Shown: positions 55,328 to 64,000 of the stretch, one piece after another | How the letters are laid out: each line of letters opens with the position of its first letter | Numbering within the stretch: position 1 is the stretch's first letter | From: Massilia forsythiae | GTDB lineage: Bacteria > Pseudomonadota > Gammaproteobacteria > Burkholderiales > Burkholderiaceae_D | Length of the DNA: 64,000 nucleotides | Assembly: GCF_012849555.1 (NCBI RefSeq) | Contig: NZ_CP051685.1 | Coordinates: 1,984,001 to 2,048,000 of the forward strand | Reading direction: 5' to 3' | Position numbers and translations under genes: made by a program | The notes under the pieces: model-generated | Told to the model about the DNA's origin: nothing | The model's database searches: none | Seen by the model: only the letters and a program-made list of their open reading frames with translations

Positions 55328-57061
55328 TCACGGACAATTGCCGACCACGTAGTAACCCGGCGCCGTCTGGGCCAGCGTGCTCGTATAGAAGGTGTTGTCC
55401 AGACCCATGTTCTGGTTCGAGCCGTTGGCCAGCGCATAACCGCCGCTGTCGTGCGCGCGCCCGGCCTGCACATGGGCGTAGTTGCTGGACCGGGTCGTGC
55501 TGCAGGTCCAGGCCGCTTTCGTGCTTCCCATGACCACACCGGACAGGGCGCTCTCCGCGCCGCCCGCCAGCGCCGACACCTGGTACGAATACGTGGTGGC
55601 CGCGGCCAGGCCGCCGTCGGTGTAGCCGGTGCCGGTCAAGGTACTTGCATTGACGCGCGTGCCGTTGCGGTACACGTTGTAGCCCGTGGCGCCGGCGGCC
55701 GCGTTCCAGGTCAGCGTGATGCTGTCGGCGCCGCTGGCGGACACCGCCAGGCCGGTCGGCGGCTGCAGCGCCGGCGCCGATCCCACCAGGAAGCGGCCGA
55801 TCGCGCAGGCGTTCGAGCTCAAGCCGGTGCCGTTGTCGGTCGCCGTCACGCTGCCGCTGTAGTAGCCGTCGGCCAGGTTGGCGTAGGTCTTGCTGAAGCT
55901 GGCGCCGCTGCCGGCGGCGGCGTCGCTGACCGGCGTCGGTCCGTCGAGCAGCACGCGCCAGCTGGAGATGGCGCCGGCGCTGTCGGTGCCGGTGGCGGAC
56001 ACGGTGACGCTGTTGCCCGACGCGCTCGCGTTGCAGGCGCTGACGACCGGCGCATCGGCGCGCGCCACCCGCAGGTTGTTCCTGGTCCAGAAATCCATCA
56101 GGAAGGCCGGATAGTTGACGTGGGCGGCGTCGACGAAATTGGTGTTCTGGCCGCCCGTGCCGGCTGGCCAGGCGTGGCCCATGCCGTTCACCGTGATCTC
56201 CACCGTGCGCAGCCTGCCGCGGCTGTCGCTGTACGGGATGCCGTTGCCGCCGCCGGCCAGGGCGATGGCCGAGCCCTGCGTAAAGCTGCCGCCGTAGACC
56301 AGGCGCATGGCTTGCGCATCCATCGGACCGTATTGCTGCGACACCGTGTAGTCGCCGGTGCCCCAGATCACGCTGGCGACCTGCGTGGCGAACGCTGCCG
56401 TGCTGGCGCCCGACCATGCCTTGCAGCGCTCCGCGGCGGTATTCGCCGTAAACCCGGACGGCACGTAGCTGATCTGGGCCGTGGTGGTGCCCGGCGGCGG
56501 GCCGGCATTGATGCCGACGCCGGCAAAGATGTCCGGCGCCAGGCAGCCGAGCGCCATGGTCTCGCCGCCGCCCGACGACAGGCCGGCGACATAGACCTGG
56601 TTCGGATCGATCGCGTAGCGGGCATCGCCGCTGAAGCGTTTCACCAGCTCGAGCAACACGCCGTCGTGGCCGCTGCTGCGGTTGTGGCCGGTGCTGGCGT
56701 AGTCCCAGCAATGGTTGCCGTAGACGTTGCCGGTGGCGTTCGGCGCCAGGATCACGGCGCCGTACTGGTCCGCCATCGTCTTCCAATTAAAACCCTTGTC
56801 GGCGCTGCTGTCGATCACGTCGCCGGCCGCGGTCTGGGCGCAGCCGTGCAGCACCAGCACCAGCGCGCGCTTGCCGTTCAGGGCCGGCTTCGTGGCCGGC
56901 CAATAGAAGTAGCCGGTGAGGCTGCCGCCATTGACGGTGTCCGCCGCCCAGGTCTGGCTGGCGCTCCAGGCGCCGGGACCGGCGGCGACCTGGGCCTGGA
57001 CGGGATTGGCGGTACCGAGCGCCAGCGCTAACGCAAGCGATCCGGAGAGAAACTGACGCAT
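55328..57061 (-). CDS. secreted PHB depolymerase family esterase
   Basis: Extracellular serine esterase, 577 aa, of the polyhydroxybutyrate-depolymerase (Esterase_phb) family. The ATG at 57061 follows AGGAGA and gives a signal peptide (FLSGSLALALALGTANPVQAQ). The catalytic Ser162 is in YVAGLSSGGGETMA, an Asp is in IWGTGDYTV (237) and His296 in VNGMGHAWPAG, with oxyanion text LVLHGCAQTAAG. After the catalytic domain (about 30-340) come a linker region, a fibronectin type III domain (about 415-500, TGLAVSASGADSITLTWNAA) and a 60-residue cysteine-containing tail. It could act on extracellular polyester or on another ester polymer such as a phenolic glycan. Confidence 0.85.
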   Translation of the reverse strand: MRQFLSGSLALALALGTANPVQAQVAAGPGAWSASQTWAADTVNGGSLTGYFYWPATKPALNGKRALVLVLHGCAQTAAGDVIDSSADKGFNWKTMADQYGAVILAPNATGNVYGNHCWDYASTGHNRSSGHDGVLLELVKRFSGDARYAIDPNQVYVAGLSSGGGETMALGCLAPDIFAGVGINAGPPPGTTTAQISYVPSGFTANTAAERCKAWSGASTAAFATQVASVIWGTGDYTVSQQYGPMDAQAMRLVYGGSFTQGSAIALAGGGNGIPYSDSRGRLRTVEITVNGMGHAWPAGTGGQNTNFVDAAHVNYPAFLMDFWTRNNLRVARADAPVVSACNASASGNSVTVSATGTDSAGAISSWRVLLDGPTPVSDAAAGSGASFSKTYANLADGYYSGSVTATDNGTGLSSNACAIGRFLVGSAPALQPPTGLAVSASGADSITLTWNAAAGATGYNVYRNGTRVNASTLTGTGYTDGGLAAATTYSYQVSALAGGAESALSGVVMGSTKAAWTCSTTRSSNYAHVQAGRAHDSGGYALANGSNQNMGLDNTFYTSTLAQTAPGYYVVGNCP

Positions 57062-57230
57062 GGGTGTCTCCTGTATTGTTGATTGACGGCACAGCCAATT
57101 GCCGTATTTCATTTTAGGAGAGTGGGGCGGGTACGCAAGTCCGTGCCCAGGCACGCACGGTGTGCGGATTTGCACGGCTTATGTGGTTGGGGATGCGAGG
57201 GTAGTCGCTACCTCTGCCTTGGCCCATGAC

Positions 57231-57378
57231 ACGTCGTCCCCGCGAAGGGTAAAGAATGCCACTGGCATTCTTTACCCCATACTGAGCAACAGAATTCGAT
57301 GCTTCAGAAGCAACTCGAATCTTCAAAAATACCAGCTTCGGACATTGAGCATGGGTCCCCGCCTTCGCGGGGACGACG
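57231..57378. repeat. REP inverted pair, locus 5, left copy interrupted
   Basis: The right copy is intact: CATGG-GTCCCCGC-cttc-GCGGGGAC-GACG at 57350-57378. The left copy begins ACGTCGTCCCCGCGAAG (57231-57246) as at the other loci, but the expected GCGGGGAC is replaced by a palindrome (see 57247-57277), after which CCCATACTGAG resumes the flank pattern. Confidence 0.75.
57247..57277. repeat. 31-bp perfect palindrome inserted in a REP unit
   Basis: GGGTAAAGAATGCCA and TGGCATTCTTTACCC are exact inverses around a central C. It takes the place of the right arm of a REP unit. No T-run follows on the plus strand. Confidence 0.75.
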
Positions 57379-57432
57379 GTTTTTAGGCCAGCAATATTGT
57401 CTTGGACAGCAATGCGCCTGCGCGGCCTACTG

Positions 57433-59325
57433 TCACTGCATCAATTGCCCGATCACCCGCACCGGCGCATTGCCGTAGCCGAGGAACTGGTCGTGGAACG
57501 CCTTCAGGTCGAAACGCTCGCCCAGCTGCTGCTTGCGGCGCTCGCGCAGTTCCATGATGTCGCTGTAGCCGCTGAAATAACTGGTCAGCTGCACCGACGA
57601 CAACTGGGCGCGGCGCCATTTTTCCTCGGCTTCCTGGCGCGTCTGGAAAGCCTGGCGTACCAGCAGGTCGATCGCCTGCTCGCGCGTCATGCCCTGCACG
57701 TGCACGCCGTAGTCGAGGATGGTGTTCGACACGCTGCGCAGGTTCCACTTGCACCACATCAGCCACAGCTCGGGGGCGTTGTCGCCGTAGCCCGAGTCCA
57801 GCATCATGCGCTCGCCGTACACGGCCCAGCCCTCGACCATGGCGCCGTTGCCGAACAGCGATTTCACCAGCGACGGCGAGCGGTTGGCGTTCATCAGCTG
57901 GGTGTAATGGCCGGGAATCGCCTCGTGGATGTTCAGGATCTGCAGCATCCAGTTGTTGTACTCGCGCAGGCTGCTCTCGGCCTGCGCCGGCGTCAGGCCG
58001 TCCAGCGGGGTGACGTTGTAGTAGGTCTTGTCCTTGGGCCGGTAGGGACCGGGCGCGTCGATGCTGGCGCCGGCCACGCCGCGCTGGTACAGCGGGGTCT
58101 CGCGCACCACCAGCGGTTTGCTGGGGTCGATGCTGACCAGGTTGTTCTTGATCACCCAATCCTGCAATTGCGGGATCTGGCGCCGGATCTCGGGCAGGAA
58201 ATTCTCGCGCGTGGTGTGCTGCAGCGACAGCTTGTCGATCACCATGCCGATCTTGCGGTAGCGGTCCTGCGGCTTGGCGACATTCCCCATGGTCTTGTCC
58301 CACAACCCGTCGGCGAGGCCGTCCATGCGCGTGAGCAGTTCTTCGCGCGCGGCCAGGGCCTTGCGGTAGGTCTGCTCGCCCGTATTCGCCGACTGGATCT
58401 CGAAGGCGAACTTCTGCTCGTACAGATCCTTGCCGAGGCGGAACGAACGGGCGCGCTGCGCCTGCGCCGGCGATTTGTCCAGGTCGGTCAGGGAATCGAC
58501 CCAGGCCAGCACCGCGCTGCCGGCATTCGCGATGCGCTGGGCGAAGATGGTTTTTTCCTGCGCCGTCAGCTGCGATTCCTGGGCCGCCTTGCCGAGGTCG
58601 GCCAGCACCACCAGCGTGCCCGGCGCCTGAGAAATGGCCAGCTGCGTGTGCTCGTGGGTCGGGTTCACCAGCGAAGCGCGCGCCGCCTGGTAATAGGCCG
58701 GCACGTCGGCCAGGCGCTTGAGGATGGTGCGCAGGCGCTGCGGCCTGGCCGCGTAGTCGGTGTTCAGGATCAGGTCGAAGGCCTGCGCCACGTTGTACTG
58801 GGCCGGGTTCCATTGAAATTCGCGCAGCGTGGTCAGGCGCCAGCGGTCGGCCTGCAGCTTGTTGATCAACAGCGCCAGGTCGGTGCGCTGGTTGGGCGAC
58901 AGGCGGCCGGCATCCAGCTTGCGGAATTTGTCGAGCCACTCGTCGATGAAGGCGAGTTCCTTGGCGCGCGTCGGCACGTCGGGAATGGTCAGTTTGGCGG
59001 CGGCGTCGAACTTGCCGACGTAGATGCCGTCTTCCGGGTCGATGCGCCACAGGGCGGTCAGGAATTGCATCGACAGCGTGTCCATGTAGCGGTCGTTGCG
59101 GCTTTGCGCCGAGACGGGCGCCGCGGCCGGTGCTGCCGCCGTGGCGGCTGCGGTGGCCGCAGCGGCGGCCGCCTTCTTCACCGGCGCCGCCTTGGCGTGC
59201 GTGGACGGCTTGGCCTTGGCGCTGCTGGCGTGCTTCGACTTCGCCACCTTGCTGGTGCGCGCGCCGGCCGGCGCCAGCGCGACGCTGGTCAGCAGGACGG
59301 CAAGCGCGAGTTTGGATTTCATCAT
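57433..59325 (-). CDS. DUF885 family exported metallopeptidase-like protein
   Basis: A 630-aa exported protein of the DUF885 family, distantly related to M3/M32-type metallopeptidases. The signal peptide (SKLALAVLLTSVALAPAGA) is followed by an Ala/Lys-rich low-complexity stretch of about 50 residues. The helical core carries the zinc motif NIHEAIPGHYTQLM (about residue 463) with MVEGWAVYGERMML downstream as the Glu-ligand region. The start may be Met1 or Met2 (ATGATG). It is separated by 116 bp from the SNF2 gene upstream on the same strand. Substrate unknown; peptide trimming in the periplasm is likely. Confidence 0.85.
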   Translation of the reverse strand: MMKSKLALAVLLTSVALAPAGARTSKVAKSKHASSAKAKPSTHAKAAPVKKAAAAAATAAATAAAPAAAPVSAQSRNDRYMDTLSMQFLTALWRIDPEDGIYVGKFDAAAKLTIPDVPTRAKELAFIDEWLDKFRKLDAGRLSPNQRTDLALLINKLQADRWRLTTLREFQWNPAQYNVAQAFDLILNTDYAARPQRLRTILKRLADVPAYYQAARASLVNPTHEHTQLAISQAPGTLVVLADLGKAAQESQLTAQEKTIFAQRIANAGSAVLAWVDSLTDLDKSPAQAQRARSFRLGKDLYEQKFAFEIQSANTGEQTYRKALAAREELLTRMDGLADGLWDKTMGNVAKPQDRYRKIGMVIDKLSLQHTTRENFLPEIRRQIPQLQDWVIKNNLVSIDPSKPLVVRETPLYQRGVAGASIDAPGPYRPKDKTYYNVTPLDGLTPAQAESSLREYNNWMLQILNIHEAIPGHYTQLMNANRSPSLVKSLFGNGAMVEGWAVYGERMMLDSGYGDNAPELWLMWCKWNLRSVSNTILDYGVHVQGMTREQAIDLLVRQAFQTRQEAEEKWRRAQLSSVQLTSYFSGYSDIMELRERRKQQLGERFDLKAFHDQFLGYGNAPVRVIGQLMQ

Positions 59326-59441
59326 GGGATCTGTCTGCCTACGTAAAATAAAGGGCCAGATGGTGCGCGCGACGGATGGGGTCGCGGCGGGGCGTCAGGT
59401 TAGCACCATTCAGCGGGCTTGCAAAACCTTGAAACAATACG

Positions 59442-62400
59442 TCACTTCAATCCCTCGCGCAGCATGGCCAGCATGTCGTCGGGGGCCAGGCGCGCCGCCA
59501 GGTCCGATCCTTCCAGCAGGCTGTCGGCCAGGTCGCGCTTGTGGCGGTGCAGCTCGACGATGCCTTCCTCGATCGTGTGGCGCGCCACCAGCCGATAGAT
59601 GGTCACCGGACGCTGCTGGCCCATGCGGTGGGCGCGGTCCGAGGCCTGGTCCTCGACCGCCGGGTTCCACCACGGGTCCATGTGGATCACGTAGTCGGCC
59701 GCGGTGAGGTTGATGCCGACCCCGCCCGCCTTCAGCGAAATCAGGAACAAATCGCCGTCGCCGGCCTGGAAGGCGTCCACGCGGCGCTGGCGCTCGTGCA
59801 TCGGCGTCGAGCCGTCCAGGTACTGGTAGCGGATGCCGCGCGCATCCAGGTGCTTGCGGATCAGGCTCAAATGGTCGACGAACTGGCTGAACACCAGCGC
59901 CTTGTGGCGGTTTTCCAGCAGCTCGTCGGCCAGGCGCGCGAAGGTTTCCAGCTTGCTGCTGGCGATGCCGCTGTCCGGCGCCACCAGCTGCGGATTGCAG
60001 CAGGCGCGGCGCAGCTTCATCATCTCGGCCAGGATCTGGATCTGCTTCTGGTGTTGCGGCGCTTCCAGCGTGGCGATGCGCTCCAGTGCCTCGCGCCGCA
60101 GCGATTCGTACAGTGCGGTCTCTTCAACGCTGAGTTCCACCGGCAGCACGATCTCGGTGCGCGGCGGCAGCTCGGACAATACCTGCGCCTTGGTGCGGCG
60201 CAGGATGAACGGCTGCGTCAGGCGCCGCAGGCGCGCGCGCGCCGCGCTCTCCGCCCGTTTGTCCTGGGCGCGCTCGATCGGTCCGGCAAAGCGCAGGTTG
60301 AACTGGTCGGCGCTGCCGAGCAGGCCCGGATTGATGAAGCGGAATAGGTTCCACAGTTCTCCCAGGTGGTTTTCCAGCGGGGTGCCGGTGGCCACCATGC
60401 GGAAATCCCCCTTCAAGGCCATCACTGCCTGCGAACGGCGCGTGTGGGCGTTCTTGATCGCCTGCGCCTCGTCCAGCACGATGGTGCGCCAGCGTTGGTC
60501 CGCGAACGCCGCCGCCTCCAGTTGCAGCAGGCCGTAGCTGGCCACGATCACGTCGAAGGCGCCGGCGCCACGCAGCATGGCGGCGCGGTCCCCGGGCCCG
60601 AACAACTTGACGTTCAGCGTCGGCGCAAAGCGCGCCGCTTCCGACATCCAGTTGGTGGCCACCGAGGTCGGCGCCACCACCAGCGTCGGCCCGTCCGGCG
60701 CACGCGACAACACCAGCGCCAGCGCCTGCAGCGTTTTACCAAGGCCCATGTCGTCGGCCAGGCAGGCGCCCACGCCCCAGTGCGCCAGTCGCGCCAGCCA
60801 TTCGAAGCCGTCGCGCTGGTAGTCGCGCAGCTCGGCCTGCAGTGTGGACGGCAGTTGGGGACGGTAATCGGCGCTGGCGCGCATCTGCTCCAGGTGCGCG
60901 CGCCAGGCGGCATCGGCCTCGACCCCGCCAGCGTCCTGGGCCAGTTCTTCCAGCGCGAAGCTGGCCAGCGGATGCACATGTAACGCTTCTTCATCCGCAT
61001 CGGTATAGGCGCGCAAGTCCAGCAGGCGCCGGTGCAGTTCGTGCGTCAGCGCCAGGAACTGGTTGTCGCCGAGCGCGACGAAACGGTCTTCGCGCAGGCG
61101 CGACAGCAGCTCGCGCAAGTCCATCACGCGGCCCTCGTCGACCTGGATCTCGCCGTTGGCGGCGAACCAGTCCTGGTCGCGGCGGATCGTCAAGCGCACC
61201 GACTTCGACGCCGCCTTGTTCGCGATGCGGAACGGTTCGCCCTCGGGCCAGGCCACCACGATCCGGCCCGGGGCCAGTTCCTGCAGCTCGGCCAGCAGTT
61301 CCAGGCACAGGATCGGCGCGCCCAGCAGCCATTCGCCGTGCTCCGGCTCGTGCTCGGCCGCTTCCAGTGCGCGGCAATCGGCCAGCAGCTGGCGCTCGGC
61401 CTCGCGCTCGGCGTTCAGGTCGCGGCGCGCCTCGGTGCGCACGCCGAGCACGTCGGCGATCACGCTCTCGCCCCCGTCGCCGGGACGCAGGTAGGGGCCG
61501 GCGTCAGGCAGCGGACGCACCAGGATGCGGATGCGCAGCCCCTGTTGATACGGCAGCAGGTGCAGGTGCAGGCGCGCGTCGGCCGCCACCTGCTCGATGT
61601 CGCCGGGGCTGGCGCCGATGTCCGACTGCACGGTGACGATGGTCGAGATGGCGCTGATCGCCTGCAGCACGCGCCGCTCGGCCTGCAGCGGCACGGTCAA
61701 GCCGTCGCCGACGATGGCGCCGATGCGGCGGTGCTCGTCACGGACGCGCACGATGCGCAGGCGCGTCGCGGTCTCGCGCGTGACCACGACATCGCCCTGC
61801 TGCTCGCGCAAGGGCGGCACCAGCGTGAGCGTGACCAGGCCGCCGCCGGCGCGCACCATCAGTTGCGGCTCGCCCGGCAGCAGTTCGATGCGCGTGCCGG
61901 GAGCATCCATCCAGAACAGCAACGGATGGCCGGCCAGCGCCGCCACCGCCTTGTCCAGGTCGAATTCGTAGCGCGTGCCGGTGCCGCTGTAGTAGCGGAA
62001 GGCGCCGATCGCGCCGGCCGCCTGGATGTCCTGGGCGGTGAGGAAATCCAGTTCGGCGGCTTCCTCGGCCAGGCGTTTCAGGCCGATCGCCCGTCCGCGG
62101 CTCCATCCGCCTTGCGCGTCGCGCTTCTGCTCGCGCGGCTCGAGCGCGCGCACGCCCAGGTGCTCGTCCCAGCCAAGCAGCCAGGCCAGGCGCGATTCCT
62201 TGACCACCTCGACATTGACCGCCGGCTGCAGGTTGATCAGCGCGTTCAACTGGCGTTCCCACGGTTCCTCGCGCGCGAACCACAGCGTCATGTCGGTCAA
62301 GCGGTGCTGCTGGCGCAGCGCGATCGCCTGGCGCTCGCTGCCGACCATGCCGAGCCCGCCCAGAACCCCGCCGATCTGGGCCGCGATGAAGTCGAAGCCG

Positions 62401-63623
62401 GCAGCCTGCGCCGCCGCGAACTGCTGCTCCAGCAGGGCGCGCCGCTCGGCCAGTTGCGGCAGGCCGAGCCACCAGTGCAGCAGGGCGCGGAACATCACCG
62501 GCTGCGGCGTGCTTTCCCAGTTGCGCGAGGGGAGCACCTCGGCGTCTACGGTGCCGCCGCGGATCTGGCGCAGCATCGACAATTGCTGATACACGGCGCT
62601 GTCGTGGCGCTGCACCGCGCGGGTGGCGGCGTCCAGGTAGCTTTCCGCCGCCTTCTGGTGCTTGGGAGCGCCGCTCCTCAGCAGGGCCGCCACGTACAGG
62701 TGCCCGCCGATGCCCGCGAACACCGCCTTGCGCTTGCCGGTCTCGCGCCGCAGGGCTTTTAACGCCTTGTCGAAGCCGGCCAGGGCGGCATCGAATTCCT
62801 CGCGCAGCAGTTGCAGCACGCTGCGCAGGAACAGTTCGGTGGATTCGTCGAGGTCGTGCAGCAGCGCCTCGGCCGCATCCAGCCGCCCGCACAGGATCCA
62901 GTGTTCGGCCAGCGCCGTGCGCAGCGCCATCGACGCATGGCCTTGCGCGACGTACTCGTCGGTATAGGCGCGCACTGGCGGCGCGGCGCTAGGCTCGCGC
63001 TGGACGTGGTCGACCAGCACCGCCAGCACGTCGTCGCGCAGCAGGCCGCCGATGCGTTCCATCAGGTCCGGCGCGAACGGGCGCAGGCAGATCTCCACCA
63101 GCGGGTGCAGGTGGGCGGCTTCGTGGCAGCGCAGGCAGGCCGCCAGCAGCGGCGCCACCGCCTTCGGGCCTTCGCCGGCCAGCAGCGCCATGCGCAGCAG
63201 CGCCACGCCCTGGCGATAGCTGCGCAGCATCGGCGTACCGTCCCAGTCGACCCGCAGCGGCATCACCCGCTGATAAACCTCGCACAGGGCCTTGAAACGG
63301 CGTTCGCGCAGCGCCCAGTCGATTGCCGGCCAGGACACTTCCGGCGCGACCACGTAGCCGCGCGACGGCAATTCTCCGGCCAGGCCGGCGGCGCGCAAGC
63401 CTTCCAGCGGTTCCAGCAGGTCGTCTTCCAGCAGGACGGCGCCATCCTCGGCCGCCAGCGGAGACAGGTGTTCGTGGATGCGGCGCCGGCCCATCGGTTC
63501 GCCGGCCAGCGCCAGCAGCGCCAGGATCAGGCGGGCGCCCGTGTCGCATGCCTCGAAGCGTGCGCGCAGGACGTGCGCGGGCTCGTGCGCCGCATGCATG
63601 ACGCCATCGACAGCGCCGGTCAT
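59442..63623 (-). CDS. large SNF2-family helicase with long N-terminal helical region
   Basis: A 1393-aa SF2 ATPase. The first about 900 residues include TPR-like helical pairs (for example RTALAEHWILCGRLDAAEALLHD and EEFDAALAGFDKALKAL). The motor starts near residue 930: LRDYQRDGFEWLARLA, ADDMGLGKTLQALAL (Walker A, about 954), IVLDEAQAIKNAHTRRS (DEAQ box), ATGTPLENHLGELWNLF, FILRRTKAQVLSELPP, then VFSQFVDHLSLIRKHLDARG, LISLKAGGVGINLTAAD and DRAHRMGQQRPV. It differs strongly in the N-terminal part from the helicase at 20576-23686. The start overlaps the stop of the S9 peptidase gene (ATGA), so it is translationally coupled. Confidence 0.93.
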   Translation of the reverse strand: MTGAVDGVMHAAHEPAHVLRARFEACDTGARLILALLALAGEPMGRRRIHEHLSPLAAEDGAVLLEDDLLEPLEGLRAAGLAGELPSRGYVVAPEVSWPAIDWALRERRFKALCEVYQRVMPLRVDWDGTPMLRSYRQGVALLRMALLAGEGPKAVAPLLAACLRCHEAAHLHPLVEICLRPFAPDLMERIGGLLRDDVLAVLVDHVQREPSAAPPVRAYTDEYVAQGHASMALRTALAEHWILCGRLDAAEALLHDLDESTELFLRSVLQLLREEFDAALAGFDKALKALRRETGKRKAVFAGIGGHLYVAALLRSGAPKHQKAAESYLDAATRAVQRHDSAVYQQLSMLRQIRGGTVDAEVLPSRNWESTPQPVMFRALLHWWLGLPQLAERRALLEQQFAAAQAAGFDFIAAQIGGVLGGLGMVGSERQAIALRQQHRLTDMTLWFAREEPWERQLNALINLQPAVNVEVVKESRLAWLLGWDEHLGVRALEPREQKRDAQGGWSRGRAIGLKRLAEEAAELDFLTAQDIQAAGAIGAFRYYSGTGTRYEFDLDKAVAALAGHPLLFWMDAPGTRIELLPGEPQLMVRAGGGLVTLTLVPPLREQQGDVVVTRETATRLRIVRVRDEHRRIGAIVGDGLTVPLQAERRVLQAISAISTIVTVQSDIGASPGDIEQVAADARLHLHLLPYQQGLRIRILVRPLPDAGPYLRPGDGGESVIADVLGVRTEARRDLNAEREAERQLLADCRALEAAEHEPEHGEWLLGAPILCLELLAELQELAPGRIVVAWPEGEPFRIANKAASKSVRLTIRRDQDWFAANGEIQVDEGRVMDLRELLSRLREDRFVALGDNQFLALTHELHRRLLDLRAYTDADEEALHVHPLASFALEELAQDAGGVEADAAWRAHLEQMRASADYRPQLPSTLQAELRDYQRDGFEWLARLAHWGVGACLADDMGLGKTLQALALVLSRAPDGPTLVVAPTSVATNWMSEAARFAPTLNVKLFGPGDRAAMLRGAGAFDVIVASYGLLQLEAAAFADQRWRTIVLDEAQAIKNAHTRRSQAVMALKGDFRMVATGTPLENHLGELWNLFRFINPGLLGSADQFNLRFAGPIERAQDKRAESAARARLRRLTQPFILRRTKAQVLSELPPRTEIVLPVELSVEETALYESLRREALERIATLEAPQHQKQIQILAEMMKLRRACCNPQLVAPDSGIASSKLETFARLADELLENRHKALVFSQFVDHLSLIRKHLDARGIRYQYLDGSTPMHERQRRVDAFQAGDGDLFLISLKAGGVGINLTAADYVIHMDPWWNPAVEDQASDRAHRMGQQRPVTIYRLVARHTIEEGIVELHRHKRDLADSLLEGSDLAARLAPDDMLAMLREGLK

Positions 63624-64000
63624 CCGGCGAGATGTTCGATCTCGACCGGCGGCAACCCGGCCGGCACCGGAATGCCGAATACGCGCAGATAAAACACCAG
63701 TTCCGCTTCCAGCGTGCGCACGATGCTGTCGGCCTTGCGGAAGCCGTGCCCCTCTCCGGCCAGCGTCAGGTAGGCCACCGGCACCCCGCGCACGCGCAAC
63801 GCGTCGACCATGACTTCCGACTGCGGCGGCGGCACCACCTTGTCGTCCAGGCCCTGGAAGAAGATCATCGGGCGCGCCAGTTTATCGGCGTGGTTGACCG
63901 GCGAGCGGGCGGCATAGACGGCGGCGGCCTGCGGCTTGGGTGCGATCAGGTATTCGTTGTAGCGCGACTCGAACTTGTGCGAGTCGGCGTCCAGGCCGGC
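63620..64000 (-). CDS. S9 family peptidase (prolyl oligopeptidase / acylaminoacyl peptidase type), 3' end
   Basis: C-terminal 126 residues of an alpha/beta-hydrolase peptidase; the frame is open to the right edge of the window, so the N-terminal part including the propeller and Ser nucleophile is outside. DSHKFESRYNEYLIAP, then the catalytic Asp region FQGLDDKVVPPPQSEVMVDAL and the catalytic His in LAGEGHGFRKADSI are conserved. The stop overlaps the helicase start by ATGA. It releases short peptides or N-acyl residues from oligopeptides in the cytoplasm. Confidence 0.92.
   Translation of the reverse strand, partial: AGLDADSHKFESRYNEYLIAPKPQAAAVYAARSPVNHADKLARPMIFFQGLDDKVVPPPQSEVMVDALRVRGVPVAYLTLAGEGHGFRKADSIVRTLEAELVFYLRVFGIPVPAGLPPVEIEHLAG

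Larger units (their letters stand above)
57062..57432. other. 371-bp intergenic region between depolymerase and DUF885 genes
   Basis: It carries the depolymerase promoter on the minus strand, a disrupted and an intact REP unit (57231-57378), and a 31-bp palindrome (57247-57277). Nothing coding is supported. Confidence 0.5.

Noticed and set aside
12151..57378. CRISPR array
   Set aside because: The repeats are palindromic pairs spread over 45 kb with no regular spacers and no cas genes.

Overview
The window is GC-rich, densely coded bacterial chromosome. Gene content and order point to a betaproteobacterium of the order Burkholderiales, most likely Oxalobacteraceae (Massilia/Telluria/Duganella type). 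The pointers are the run gltBD, mlaFEDACB, ABC exporter, ibaG, murA, hisGDCBHAFIE, hinT, tatABC, a short-form HisG, a LiuR-type leucine regulator and a secreted polyhydroxyalkanoate depolymerase. The genus is inferred from gene content only; no rRNA or tRNA gene was seen.

Region by region: 1-7124 (+) holds the end of a peptide/oligopeptide-binding protein, a TonB-dependent receptor, a Tat-exported S66 carboxypeptidase and a quinone-oxidoreductase-like dehydrogenase. 7146-14085 (-) holds a MORN-repeat exported protein, then an acyl-CoA catabolic cluster (GNAT, acyl-CoA dehydrogenase, SDR, thiolase, isovaleryl-CoA dehydrogenase) with its MerR/LiuR regulator and a recognisable operator-promoter. 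14221-20248 mixes an MBL hydrolase, a small HTH regulator behind a 24-bp palindrome, ubiX-grxD, a GNAT and tex. 20576-25942 (+) has a SNF2 helicase and a soluble PAS histidine kinase with an OmpR-type regulator.

26167-30480 is the accessory part. It holds a REP-associated transposase lacking the HUH histidines, an outer-membrane barrel, and, divergent from it across an AT-rich gap, a kinase-like transmembrane PEGA protein translationally coupled to a TssQ-like lipoprotein. No type VI core gene is visible nearby.

30648-55285 (+) is the housekeeping backbone: glutamate synthase (gltBD), the Mla phospholipid-transport operon with mlaA inside, an ABC-2 exporter, ibaG, murA, a complete nine-gene histidine operon interrupted between hisD and hisC by a DNA methyltransferase gene with 4-nt overlaps on both sides, hinT and tatABC. 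55328-64000 (-) has the depolymerase, a DUF885 metallopeptidase, a 1393-residue SNF2 helicase and the 3' end of an S9 peptidase.

Two families of short inverted repeats are scattered between genes. Five loci carry a GTCCCCGC-cttc-GCGGGGAC REP as inverted pairs; two loci carry a GTGGACGGC...GCCGTCCAC element. A 117-bp MITE-like element sits between hinT and tatA.
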